The notes under the pieces: generated by a model
Databases searched by the model: none
The model's input: only the letters and a program-made list of their open reading frames with translations
What the model was told of the DNA's origin: nothing
Shown here: positions 34,346-42,179 of the stretch, one piece after another
Numbering within the stretch: position 1 is the stretch's first letter
Layout: each line of letters opens with the position of its first letter
Assembly (NCBI GenBank): GCA_002336895.1
Contig: DDFC01000010.1
Location: 124,001-188,000 of the forward strand
Length of the DNA stretch: 64,000 bases
Direction: 5' to 3'
Source of the DNA: Verrucomicrobiaceae bacterium UBA1938
GTDB lineage: Bacteria; Verrucomicrobiota; Verrucomicrobiia; Verrucomicrobiales; Verrucomicrobiaceae
Position numbers and translations under genes: made by a program

Positions 34346-35068
34346 ATGATTCGCGCTCTTTGGCTCTCCTTCATTTGCCTGCATCTCCCTGCACTGGCTC
34401 AGGAGGTGAGCGTGGATCTCGCTGGCCCTGAAATCTTCCCCAAGAGCTGGCTCACCCCAGCCGTGAATGCCCAGGCCACGCTGCTGGAGCCGCACCTGCG
34501 CGAACCATCACGCACCCTGTTGCAGCAGGCGCTCGCCAAATACCCGCAGGCTGTGCTGCAAACCCACCTCAAGCATGTCTATGTGATCGGTCGCCTCTCC
34601 TACAGCGGCGTGCCCACCGGCGGCACCAATTCCCGCAATGAAGTCTATCTGGCCAACACCGGAACAGCCTCAGAGCCAGTGCTTGAGGGCATCTTCCACG
34701 CCGAGTTTTCCAGCATCCTCCTGCGCAATCTGCCGCAGAACCTTGATCAAAAACGCTGGCACGAGATCAACCCTCCCGGCTTCCACTACCTCGGCAGTGG
34801 GGTGCAGGCCATCAAGCAGGGCAAAGCCTCCCGCAAACCCGACCCTGCGCTGCAGGCGCTGGGTTTCATGCACTCCTATGCGCAGGCCAGCCCGGAGGAG
34901 GATTTCAATTCCATCGCCTCGCGTCTCATGATGGGAGATGCAGCACTATGGGGCGCCATGCAGCAGTTTCCCAAAATGCGTGAGAAGGCAGAGTTGGTCA
35001 TCGCTTTCTACACCAAGCTGCATCCCGAGTTCACCCGCGAACGCTTTGAAGCGTTTCGTGCCAGATAG
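34346..35068 (+). CDS. Secreted zinc-metallopeptidase-like protein (Mx1-like), degenerate HExxH
   Basis: 240 residues, ATG 34346, signal peptide MIRALWLSFICLHLPALAQ. The overall pattern resembles the putative zinc-binding metallopeptidase family of Bacteroidetes (PF15890): NSRNEVYLAN, then GIFHAEFSSILLRN where active members have an HHEFxHIL-type motif, and later GFMHSYAQASPEEDFNSIASRLM, matching the GF-x-x-Y-A-x-x-S-x-x-EDF block. The HExxH reads Ala-Glu-Phe-Ser-Ser, so both zinc-binding His are missing; one upstream His and the downstream Glu-Asp remain. It is either a pseudo-peptidase or a binding protein. It is divergent from the MbnP-MbnH gene, with about 115 bp between starts. Confidence 0.7.
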   Translation: MIRALWLSFICLHLPALAQEVSVDLAGPEIFPKSWLTPAVNAQATLLEPHLREPSRTLLQQALAKYPQAVLQTHLKHVYVIGRLSYSGVPTGGTNSRNEVYLANTGTASEPVLEGIFHAEFSSILLRNLPQNLDQKRWHEINPPGFHYLGSGVQAIKQGKASRKPDPALQALGFMHSYAQASPEEDFNSIASRLMMGDAALWGAMQQFPKMREKAELVIAFYTKLHPEFTRERFEAFRAR

Positions 35069-35075
35069 TCCTCGC

Positions 35076-35858
35076 TTAGCGGCGGCGGCGGATGATCCAT
35101 GCGAGCCCAAAGCTGGCAATCAAGAGGGCGCTGCCCGGTTCCGGCACTGCCGTCAGGCCGATCACGAGACCGTCCTGCCAGTTGCTGGGATCTGCTTCTG
35201 GGGCAAAGGTGTTGATCGTGGAGTAGCTGTGCTGCGCCGTGTATGTGGCGAAGAAGCCCGAGCCATCCTTCGAGGCCACATCACTGAGGATGCTCTGGAA
35301 GATGGCCGAGCGGGCGTCGTCCGTGGCATTGCCGTGTCCGGCGTAGTAGTCCAGATAGTCGCTCATGTCGGTAAAGTCCGACTTCGGCGGCTTGCCCTCC
35401 GTCTGCGCCAGGAAGTCCTGCACCGCAAACATCGCATTGTAGAAGCTGTCGTTGTTGTTGAAGTTGTTAAAGTCGCCGCTTTGCTCCAGAAAGCGTCCAG
35501 ATGCGCCAGCCAGCGTGTCCCAGGGCAGGTAGGTGTCCAGCACGTATTCCATCACCGTGATCTGCTTGGGGACGATGCTGGCGTAGAAGCTTGGGTCAGC
35601 TGCGTAAGTGTTGTTGTAGCGCTCGGTGTTCTGCACGGTCCAGCCGTCGGTGAAAGACAGGCTGTTGGCGGTGATGGTCTGGTTGCTGATGGCGGGCGGT
35701 CCGGGCTCGATGCACATCCACCAATAGGTCTGACCGCCAATGACATACTGCCCGATCACGTCTCCGTTATTATCCAAACCAGTCACGGAAACCGTCGCAG
35801 CCGATGCCGAGACGGTCCAGGCCGCAAAGAGCAGGGTGAAGAACCGGGGGAATGTCAT
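35076..35858 (-). CDS. PEP-CTERM sorting-domain protein
   Basis: 260 residues, ATG 35858, with an N-terminal signal peptide (MTFPRFFTLLFAAWTVSASA). The C-terminus is a textbook PEP-CTERM signal: VPEPGSALL, a hydrophobic helix and a final RRRR. Such proteins are cut and anchored or exported by an exosortase (EpsH/XrtA-type), usually with exopolysaccharide; no exosortase is encoded in this window. The central region (about 20-235) is Asn/Ser/Tyr/Asp-rich with no recognised fold, ending in WQDGLVIGLTAVPEP. It converges with the metallopeptidase-like gene 7 bp away. Confidence 0.9.
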   Translation of the reverse strand: MTFPRFFTLLFAAWTVSASAATVSVTGLDNNGDVIGQYVIGGQTYWWMCIEPGPPAISNQTITANSLSFTDGWTVQNTERYNNTYAADPSFYASIVPKQITVMEYVLDTYLPWDTLAGASGRFLEQSGDFNNFNNNDSFYNAMFAVQDFLAQTEGKPPKSDFTDMSDYLDYYAGHGNATDDARSAIFQSILSDVASKDGSGFFATYTAQHSYSTINTFAPEADPSNWQDGLVIGLTAVPEPGSALLIASFGLAWIIRRRR

Positions 35859-36006
35859 GATGTTATGAAATTTATAATAAGAATGAGATAAATCGAGGTT
35901 TATTTTGTTAAAAATGTGAAAATAAGACTCAATAGAACTTGGGTGGAGCCTCGCAGGTGGGGCTTGGCTTGCGCCGGGCTGGGGTTGCCCTAGGCTGCAG
36001 GCACTG
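35859..36006 (-). promoter_or_regulatory. AT-rich upstream region of the PEP-CTERM gene
   Basis: About the first 75 bp upstream of the PEP-CTERM start are AT-rich (tttataataagaatgagat, ttattttgttaaaaatg) between GC-rich coding regions. This marks a probable promoter, but I could not pick one clear -35/-10 pair. It also lies upstream of the divergent parvulin fragment, although the 70 bp nearest that gene are GC-rich. Confidence 0.45.
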
Positions 36007-36231
36007 ATGTCGCGTATTTTCCAAGGGCTGCTGGGATGGTGGGCCGTCCTACTTTTGGCGGCGGCGGCCTCCTATCTGGCGGCTGACCTCTATTATTACC
36101 ACGGGCCCTTGGACCGCTGGCTGCGGGGTGGAGTCGTTGCGGAGGTGGGCGGTCAACCCATCTCAAGGCGGGAGCTGGCGGTGGCACTGAGATTGGAATT
36201 GTGGAAACGGGATGCCGCATGGCCTCCTTGA
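36007..36231 (+). pseudogene. N-terminal piece of a parvulin-type PPIase, out of frame with the rest
   Basis: 74 codons from ATG 36007: a membrane anchor (FQGLLGWWAVLLLAAAASYL) and then VVAEVGGQPISRRELAVAL, the usual start of SurA/PpiC N-terminal domains, ending WKRDAAWPP-stop. The continuation expected after WKRDAAW is found in the -1 frame (ASLSPESQHQLRREVLD) in the gene starting at 36219. Together the two would make a normal membrane-anchored peptidyl-prolyl isomerase of about 345 residues. Either a sequencing or real frameshift near 36211-36229, or a coupled overlapping start, explains this. Confidence 0.6.
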
Positions 36232-37043
36232 GTCCCGAGTCCCAGCATCAGCTTCGCCGGGAGGTTCTGGACCGTTTGATCGATGACCGTCTGGTGCGGA
36301 TCTTCCGTCTGGAGGACGACCCCGGAGGCGCCGCTCCCAGCCCATCGGCCCGGCAGGAGGCGGACATGATGCAGCGGCAGTTTGCGGAGCCAGAGGAGGC
36401 ACCCAGCCGCATGGCGGCGCAGCATCTGACGTCCAAGACCCTGACGGCGCAGATCGAGGAGTCTCAGCGCGATGAGGCCTGGATCGCCGCACAAATTCAG
36501 CCCGAGGTGGCCAAGATCACCCCACAGGTGGTTCAGGCTTGGTATGAGCACCACAAGGAGGCACTCCGCATCCCGCACGCCTGGCATGCGGCTCACCTGT
36601 TTCTGGCCCAGGCCTCGCCTGGAAAGCCGGACCGGGAGGCTGAGATCAGAGAGCTGCAGCAGCAGATGCTGGCAGGGAGGAGCACCCTGGCGCAGCTCGC
36701 TGCAGCTCACTCCGAGGACGAGCGCAGCAGAAAGCTGGGTGGGGATCTGGGCTGGTTCACCCACGAGCGCATGCCGGCGGATTTCATCGCAGCCGTGCGC
36801 GGGCTGCGGGTGGGCCAGGTGAGCGGGCTGGTGCGCACGCGCCTGGGCTGGCACCTCATCCTGCTGAAAGAGCAGAGGGCCTCACACCTTCCAGCGTTTG
36901 ACGAGGTGCAGGTGGAGATCAGCGCCATGCTGACCAGCCAGCGCCGGGAGTCGGCGGTTCAGGAACTGCTGGCAGCCCTGCGAAAGCGCACCCAGCTGCT
37001 GATTCAAGATGAGGTGATCAGCAGCACCGAGCCTGCACGGTGA
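36219..37043 (+). CDS. Parvulin-type peptidyl-prolyl cis-trans isomerase, main part
   Basis: 274 residues from ATG 36219, which lies inside the end of the upstream fragment (36007-36231). An alternative ATG is at 36201. Residues about 5-115 are the helical SurA-like region (LRREVLDRLIDDRLVRIF). Residues about 125-230 are the parvulin domain: HAWHAAHLFLAQASPGKPDREAEI, LAQLAAAHSEDERSRKLGGDLGWF, and VGQVSGLVRTRLGWHLILL. It assists periplasmic protein folding if it is tethered by the upstream anchor; by itself it has no signal peptide, which argues that the intact gene includes 36007-36231. The dehydrogenase gene follows 39 bp downstream. Confidence 0.85.
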   Translation: MASLSPESQHQLRREVLDRLIDDRLVRIFRLEDDPGGAAPSPSARQEADMMQRQFAEPEEAPSRMAAQHLTSKTLTAQIEESQRDEAWIAAQIQPEVAKITPQVVQAWYEHHKEALRIPHAWHAAHLFLAQASPGKPDREAEIRELQQQMLAGRSTLAQLAAAHSEDERSRKLGGDLGWFTHERMPADFIAAVRGLRVGQVSGLVRTRLGWHLILLKEQRASHLPAFDEVQVEISAMLTSQRRESAVQELLAALRKRTQLLIQDEVISSTEPAR

Positions 37044-37082
37044 GGATTTGCACGGCAGGAAATGCACGCTAAGGGCGTGGTC

Positions 37083-37910
37083 ATGAAACCCAACGTTGGC
37101 ATTCTCGGGCTCGGCATCATCGGCAGTCGTGTGGCGGAAAATCTGCGCAAGGCAGGACATGAAGTGTTTGTCTGGAGCAGGAGCGCGCGCCCGGTGCCAA
37201 ATTTCCTCGCCTCGCCGCACGAGGTGGCAGAGGCCGCCAGCATCATTCAAATCTTCGTGCGCGACAGCAAGGCGCTGCTGGAGGCCATCGACGACATGAA
37301 GCCTGCCCTCAAAGCGGGGCACCTCATCATGAACCACGCCACCGTCAGCAAGGCCGCCACCCTGGAGGCGGCAAAGCGCGTGCAGGAGGCTGGTGCGGCG
37401 TTTCTCGACGCTCCCTTCACCGGAAGCAAAATGGCCGCACAGAATGGCAAGCTCTGCTACTACATCGGCGGCAGCGATCTGCTGCTGGAGCGCGCCCGCC
37501 CCGTGCTGGAGGCCAGCGCCGCCAAGATCCTGCCCCTCGGAGAAGTGGGAGATGCCATGGTGGTCAAGATCGTCACAAACCTCGTCTCCGCCGTGATCGT
37601 GGAGGCCGTGGCCGAGGCGGCGGACATTACCAAGGCGAACGGCATTGCCCTGGAAAAACTGCACGAGGCGCTGGAGAGCAACGCCAACTACTCCACGCTC
37701 ATCGGCATGAAGCTGCCCGCCATCATCAAGGGCGACTACGAAGCGCACTTCTCCCTGCGCAACATGCTCAAGGACGCCGACTTTGCCCGCGAGCTGGCCA
37801 CTGAGGCCAAGCTGAACACACCCGCACTGGACTGCACCGCCGCCACCATGCGCGCAGGTGTGGATGCCGGAAAAGGCGATCTCGATTTCAGTGTGATCGG
37901 TCAGCGTTAA
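37083..37910 (+). CDS. NAD(P)-dependent beta-hydroxyacid dehydrogenase (3-HIBADH-like)
   Basis: 275 residues from ATG 37083, preceded by aaggg at 37071-37075; an ATG at 37062 would add seven residues. The N-terminal Rossmann domain has VGILGLGIIGSRVAENL. The substrate loop reads DAPFTGSKMAAQNGKL, and the catalytic Lys lies in GDAMVVKIVTNLV. These are the hallmarks of the 3-hydroxyisobutyrate / 6-phosphogluconate dehydrogenase superfamily (glyoxylate-succinic semialdehyde reductase type). The FTGS variant in the substrate loop, instead of the usual SGG, suggests a substrate other than 3-hydroxyisobutyrate. Cytoplasmic. The SGNH hydrolase starts 11 bp downstream, so the two may form an operon. 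Confidence 0.9.
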   Translation: MKPNVGILGLGIIGSRVAENLRKAGHEVFVWSRSARPVPNFLASPHEVAEAASIIQIFVRDSKALLEAIDDMKPALKAGHLIMNHATVSKAATLEAAKRVQEAGAAFLDAPFTGSKMAAQNGKLCYYIGGSDLLLERARPVLEASAAKILPLGEVGDAMVVKIVTNLVSAVIVEAVAEAADITKANGIALEKLHEALESNANYSTLIGMKLPAIIKGDYEAHFSLRNMLKDADFARELATEAKLNTPALDCTAATMRAGVDAGKGDLDFSVIGQR

Positions 37911-37921
37911 TCCAAACTGCC

Positions 37922-39181
37922 ATGAAAAGACTGACGATGCTCCTGTTTGCGCTCGCATTCGCGGGCTTGGCCGCTGCCGAAGAATCCCCGCTCTGGGATC
38001 TCGCCAAAAACGACCTCCCGGCGGTGGAGAAGGCAGATGGTGTCGTGAAGCTGCACGATGGCGCATCCTTCGCCGTGCCTGCGGAGGCTTTTCCAGATCA
38101 GAAGAACTTCACCGTGCAGGTCACGCTTTCTTTGGATGCTCTGGTGCAGGACTCCGTCTTTACGGTGATGAACAAACAGGGCAGCGACAAGGACGACGGT
38201 TTTGCCATGTTTTTCAATTACAAGGACAAGCCGTATTATGCGCGGCAGGTGAACTCCGTCGTGAACAAGATCCTCATGGTCGGTGGTTCGCTCAACGGTC
38301 GCAATGAGCCCGAAATCAACAAGCCCTGCACCTTCACCCTGGCCGTGCGCAATGGGCTGGCGACTTTCTACATCGATGACGCTCCCATCAAAAAGTGCTT
38401 CATGGAGCTCGTTCCTAACAGCGGGCCGATGTGGATCGGGCGCAACGACAATCCGAAATCCAAGACCATGCCCGTGACGGTACAGAGCGTGAAGGTTTTC
38501 GGGCCTGCCTTCAGCTACGTCTCAAAGAAGGAGAGCACAGGCCAGTTCCCACGCGGTGCGGTGGCTGGCAAGGGCTGGGCCCTGGACGTGCCAAAGATCG
38601 AGCACCCGGAGTGGCCCAAGGTGCTGATCTACGGCGACTCCATCTCCATGGGCTACAGCGGCTCTTTCATTCCCGAGATGCTCAAAAAGAATGTTTATAC
38701 CTTCCATTGCGTCCACTTTGTGGGTGGCGACGTGCCGGAGCAGGCGCTGACCGAAATGGCAGGTCGCTACAAGTTTGACGCCATTGTTTTCAACAACGGC
38801 CTGCATTCCCTGCACTGGACGCCTGCCCAGGTTTCCGATGTGGTGGTGCTGGAGCGGATGCAGAAACTGACGCGTTGTTTCAAGAATGGTGCGCCTCAGG
38901 CCAAAATCTTCTACCTCATGACCACTCCGCACACGGCCGCACGTCCTGCCCCGGACAAACCTGTCACTGCACTTGGAGACAAAAATGACGTGGTGATGCG
39001 CCTCAACACTCTTTCCGCCCAGGTGATGAAACAGGAGGGAATCGAAGTGATCGATGCCTACGCCCTGCTGGCCGCACATCTGGACCTCGCCTCAGGAGAC
39101 AACTACCACTGGCAGACTCCAGCCTATCAACTGCTGACCCAGGAGATCGCCAGCCGCGTGCTTCCTGTGCTGGGGAAATGA
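37922..39181 (+). CDS. Secreted SGNH/GDSL hydrolase with N-terminal lectin-like domain
   Basis: 419 residues, ATG 37922, signal peptide MKRLTMLLFALAFAGLAAA. Residues about 35-195 look like a concanavalin/LamG beta-sandwich (FTVQVTLSLDALVQDSVF, CTFTLAVRNGLATFYIDD, MWIGRNDN). From about 235 an SGNH hydrolase follows: block I KVLIYGDSISMGYSG with the Ser nucleophile, the Asn of FNNGLHSLHW, and the DNYHW catalytic Asp-x-x-His near residue 400. The family removes acetyl or other acyl groups from polysaccharides; Verrucomicrobia have many such esterases. It lies 11 bp after the dehydrogenase gene. Confidence 0.9.
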   Translation: MKRLTMLLFALAFAGLAAAEESPLWDLAKNDLPAVEKADGVVKLHDGASFAVPAEAFPDQKNFTVQVTLSLDALVQDSVFTVMNKQGSDKDDGFAMFFNYKDKPYYARQVNSVVNKILMVGGSLNGRNEPEINKPCTFTLAVRNGLATFYIDDAPIKKCFMELVPNSGPMWIGRNDNPKSKTMPVTVQSVKVFGPAFSYVSKKESTGQFPRGAVAGKGWALDVPKIEHPEWPKVLIYGDSISMGYSGSFIPEMLKKNVYTFHCVHFVGGDVPEQALTEMAGRYKFDAIVFNNGLHSLHWTPAQVSDVVVLERMQKLTRCFKNGAPQAKIFYLMTTPHTAARPAPDKPVTALGDKNDVVMRLNTLSAQVMKQEGIEVIDAYALLAAHLDLASGDNYHWQTPAYQLLTQEIASRVLPVLGK

Positions 39182-39203
39182 TCTCGAACGAGTAGCCTGA
39201 CGC

Positions 39204-40142
39204 TCAGGACTTCACCTCGACAGAGGGCTGTCCTGTTACGGGCTTGAAGGTGCGGGTGGGGGCGTCGATGAAGACGTTCATCTGCTGACCGACGAAGAGC
39301 GGCAGGTCGCCACGGGTGAAGCTGAAGATGACCTGCAGCACGCGTGTGTCCACGCGCTCGGTGCTGTCTCCGGTGAGGGAGCGTTTGGGCAGGACGTAGG
39401 GTTCAAAGCGTACGAACTTGAGCGGGGTGCTGATGTCCTTGTTGCCGCGCAGGGAGCCGGTGGCCACGGCACCGGAGCGGATGCGCCAGGCGTCGTCCTC
39501 ATCCACATCGGCGCGCACGTAGAGGGGATCCACGCTGCCGAGCATCATGAGCGGTGTGCTTAGCATGCCTGCGGGCGCGTACTCGCCCAGATGGATTTTG
39601 ATCTGCAGCACCTGCCCGCTGACGGGTGCGCGAACGGTGAGCTTTTCCAGTTCGGTCTGAGCGCTGGCCAGCTGGGCCTTGGCCTGCGCCAGCTGCGCCT
39701 CGGTGATGCGGACGGCGTTGCGGCGCTTGTTGGTGTCCTCGGCGCTGACAGCTCCCTTGTCTCCGACGTTTTCATTGAAGGCCAGCTCGTCCCTGGCGTC
39801 TGCCAGCTGGGCCTCCACGACTTTGACTGTGTTTTCGCGCAGGGCTATCTCGGCGCGGTGGGTGCGGTCGTCGAGAGTGAAGAGGGGATCTCCCGCTTTC
39901 ACCTGGCTGCCGATTTGCACAGCGATGTGCGCCACGACGCCACCCACGGTGGTGCCGATGGCGATGTTTTCCGTGCTGGCCTCGATGATGCCAGCTCCTG
40001 CCACAAAAGCGCTGTAAGGGGAGTGTGCGGGACTGGCGACTGGTTTGGCCGGAGGAACGGATTTGGCGCCTTGAAAAGAGACGACAATGCCGAGGATGAC
40101 GCCTGCCAGGGCAAGTGCGGGGAGGATGTATTTGCGGATCAT
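39204..40142 (-). CDS. HlyD/DevB-type periplasmic adaptor of an ABC exporter
   Basis: 312 residues from ATG 40142. N-terminal membrane anchor (ILPALALAGVILGIVV), then the biotinyl-lipoyl half-motif GGVVAHIAVQIGSQVKAGDPLFTLDD, an alpha-helical hairpin (about 100-165, LRENTVKVVEAQLADARDEL to EAQLAQAKAQLASAQTEL), the second lipoyl half VRAPVSGQVLQIKIHLGEY, and a beta-barrel with PLFVGQQMNVFIDA. This is the last gene of a three-gene exporter unit, after the FtsX-like permease (42065-40908) and ATPase (40896-40159), in the manner of DevBCA/MacAB. An outer-membrane TolC partner is not adjacent but one is encoded at 51844. Confidence 0.92.
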   Translation of the reverse strand: MIRKYILPALALAGVILGIVVSFQGAKSVPPAKPVASPAHSPYSAFVAGAGIIEASTENIAIGTTVGGVVAHIAVQIGSQVKAGDPLFTLDDRTHRAEIALRENTVKVVEAQLADARDELAFNENVGDKGAVSAEDTNKRRNAVRITEAQLAQAKAQLASAQTELEKLTVRAPVSGQVLQIKIHLGEYAPAGMLSTPLMMLGSVDPLYVRADVDEDDAWRIRSGAVATGSLRGNKDISTPLKFVRFEPYVLPKRSLTGDSTERVDTRVLQVIFSFTRGDLPLFVGQQMNVFIDAPTRTFKPVTGQPSVEVKS

Positions 40143-40158
40143 GGCGTGCGAGAGTGTG

Positions 40159-40896
40159 TCAGGATGCAGCGGCGTTTTTTTGCGGAATTTCGATGCCGGT
40201 GATGCGGCCGTCCTCCATGTGGGCGATGCGGTCGGCAAAGTCGAAAATGCGCGCATCGTGGGTGACGACGATGAGGGCGCGATTGGAGGCGAGAGCGAGC
40301 TCGCGCATGATCTGCATGACCTTGCGGCCGGTTTCGCTGTCGAGCGCGCTGGTGGGTTCGTCGCAGACGATGATGTCAGGCTGGTGCACGAGAGCGCGTG
40401 CGATCGCGACACGCTGCTGCTGGCCGCCGGAGAGATCCACGGGGGAGGATTCCAGCATGCGTTCGTCAAAGCCCACACGGCGCAGCATCTCACGTGCCTG
40501 GGCCACTGCAGCCCTGCGGTTCATGCCATTGATGACAAGCGGGGCGGAGACGTTTTCCGAAGCGGTGAGGGTGGGAATGAGATTGAAGGCCTGGAACACG
40601 AAGCCGGTGTGCGAGCCACGAAAGCGGGTGATCTCCTGCTCCGTCATGGAGAGGTAATCCTGGTCGAAGACAGTGCATTCCCCGCCATCCCGACGCAGCA
40701 CACCGGCGATGATGGAAATAAGTGTCGTCTTGCCGCAGCCGGAGGGGCCCACGAGCATGAGCAGCTCGCCGGTGCGCACTTCGAGATCGACCCCACGCAG
40801 AGCCTGGAAGGCGGTGGCGCCTGCACCAAAAGTTTTGGTGAGTCCATGGCAGCGCACGGCGATCCGAGAAGTGGAATGTGGAGGAAGCTCGGACAT
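40159..40896 (-). CDS. ABC transporter ATP-binding protein, DevA/MacB type
   Basis: 245 residues, ATG 40896. Intact Walker A GPSGCGKTT, Q-loop FVFQAFNLIPT, signature LSGGQQQRVAIARAL, Walker B IIVCDEPTSALD and VVTHDARIF. It sits between the permease (12 bp upstream) and the adaptor (16 bp downstream), so it powers the same exporter. It is a close relative of the lone ATPase at 2777-3529. Exporters of this class carry glycolipids, lipoproteins or peptides across the periplasm. Confidence 0.93.
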   Translation of the reverse strand: MSELPPHSTSRIAVRCHGLTKTFGAGATAFQALRGVDLEVRTGELLMLVGPSGCGKTTLISIIAGVLRRDGGECTVFDQDYLSMTEQEITRFRGSHTGFVFQAFNLIPTLTASENVSAPLVINGMNRRAAVAQAREMLRRVGFDERMLESSPVDLSGGQQQRVAIARALVHQPDIIVCDEPTSALDSETGRKVMQIMRELALASNRALIVVTHDARIFDFADRIAHMEDGRITGIEIPQKNAAAS

Positions 40897-40907
40897 GCGG
40901 AAAGTAG

Positions 40908-42065
40908 TCAGCTGCGGAAGACCACGGCGGGCTCCAGTTTCATCACTTTGCGGATGCTGAGTGCAGCGGCCGACAAACAGATGAACATGATGGCAACAGC
41001 GGAAATGAGCAGAAGCTGCCAGGGCAGAAGGAAGGCGATCTGCGTGCGCCCGCTGAGCAGTCCGCCCCAGGCGGAAGCAAGGCCAACGCCGAGACCGTAG
41101 CCGATGGCACCCACGATGAGGGCCTGCAGCAGGATCATCTTGAGCAGCGTACGGTTGGTGGTGCCCATGGCCTTGAGCGTGCCGAAGTAGCGCAGGTTAT
41201 CGAGGGTGAAATTGTAGAAGGTCTGGCCTGAGATGGTGATGCCGACAATGAATCCCAGCGCAACAGCGGTCAGGAAGTTGATCGGCATGCCGGTGTATTT
41301 GAGATAGTAGTAGAAGGTGAGCGTCTTGAATTTGGAAGGTGTGTAAGCGCGCAGATGAGTCGCTTCTTGAATGCGCTGGCACACGGCCTCGGTGTCTTCT
41401 CCAGCGCTGGCCTTGGCGATGACAAAGGAGAGCAGCTTGCGCTCCTGCGGAGCGAAGGTGGTGGCGCGGGAGTAGGTGGTGTAAATGACGGGATTGGCCT
41501 GGAAGGTGGCGGTGACCTGGCAGATGCCCACGACGTAAACGCGGTGGTCATTGAGTTCGAGGGAGTCACCCACCTTGAGCGGAATGCGGCTGCCGTCCGG
41601 AGCGCGCCTTGCCAGCTTTCCCTCGGCGCCGGCTTGGTCCACGATGACACCATCGCTGCGGCGGAGATCAGAGAGCTGGCCGACGAGCATGCGCGGCGGG
41701 CCGCCGATAAGGGTCTCATCATCAAGGCCGATGGCGATGCAGGTCTGGAAGGTGCCATTGTCCAGGCGCGCGCGCAGGGAGCCTTTGTAAAGCGGCACAG
41801 CCCACTCCACCCCGGTGACGCCGCGGACCTGGAGCACCTTGGTTGCCTGAAGGGGCTTGATGTCGTCGATGTACTGCACCTGGGGATCGACCACCCAGAT
41901 GTCTGGCATGGAAACATCGGTGAGAAAGCTGAAGGTGCGTGCCATGACACCCGCGAAGATGGCTGACTGCTGCGTGATGAGCAGGGAGGCGAAAGTGAGG
42001 CCGATGATGATGCCGATGTATTTGGCGCGGTCGCCAATGAGCATTTTCAGCGCGTAGTAATACAT
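40908..42065 (-). CDS. ABC transporter permease, DevC/FtsX type
   Basis: 385 residues from ATG 42065 (MYYYALKMLIGDRAKYIGI); a TTG 13 codons upstream is less likely. Four-helix FtsX/MacB topology: one N-terminal helix (IIIGLTFASLLITQQSAIFAG), a large periplasmic domain (about 40-255, with IWVVDPQVQ and VYVVGICQVTATF) and three C-terminal helices (FLTAVALGFIVGITISG, QALIVGAIGYGLGVGLASAWGG, LLLISAVAIMFICLSAAALS). The coupling segment LKAMGTTNRTLLKMI and the C-terminal KLEPAVVFRS are typical of DevC-like permeases. First gene of the three-gene exporter operon. Confidence 0.92.
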   Translation of the reverse strand: MYYYALKMLIGDRAKYIGIIIGLTFASLLITQQSAIFAGVMARTFSFLTDVSMPDIWVVDPQVQYIDDIKPLQATKVLQVRGVTGVEWAVPLYKGSLRARLDNGTFQTCIAIGLDDETLIGGPPRMLVGQLSDLRRSDGVIVDQAGAEGKLARRAPDGSRIPLKVGDSLELNDHRVYVVGICQVTATFQANPVIYTTYSRATTFAPQERKLLSFVIAKASAGEDTEAVCQRIQEATHLRAYTPSKFKTLTFYYYLKYTGMPINFLTAVALGFIVGITISGQTFYNFTLDNLRYFGTLKAMGTTNRTLLKMILLQALIVGAIGYGLGVGLASAWGGLLSGRTQIAFLLPWQLLLISAVAIMFICLSAAALSIRKVMKLEPAVVFRS

Positions 42066-42179
42066 GACATGATGAGGTAAAATCGGCGGCAGGGAAGACA
42101 ACAAGCAAATGTCTTCATATCTTGTGCGTGGATGAACCTAAACAGCCGGGGGAGGCGCTGGGTTCGAGGTTGACTTCAT

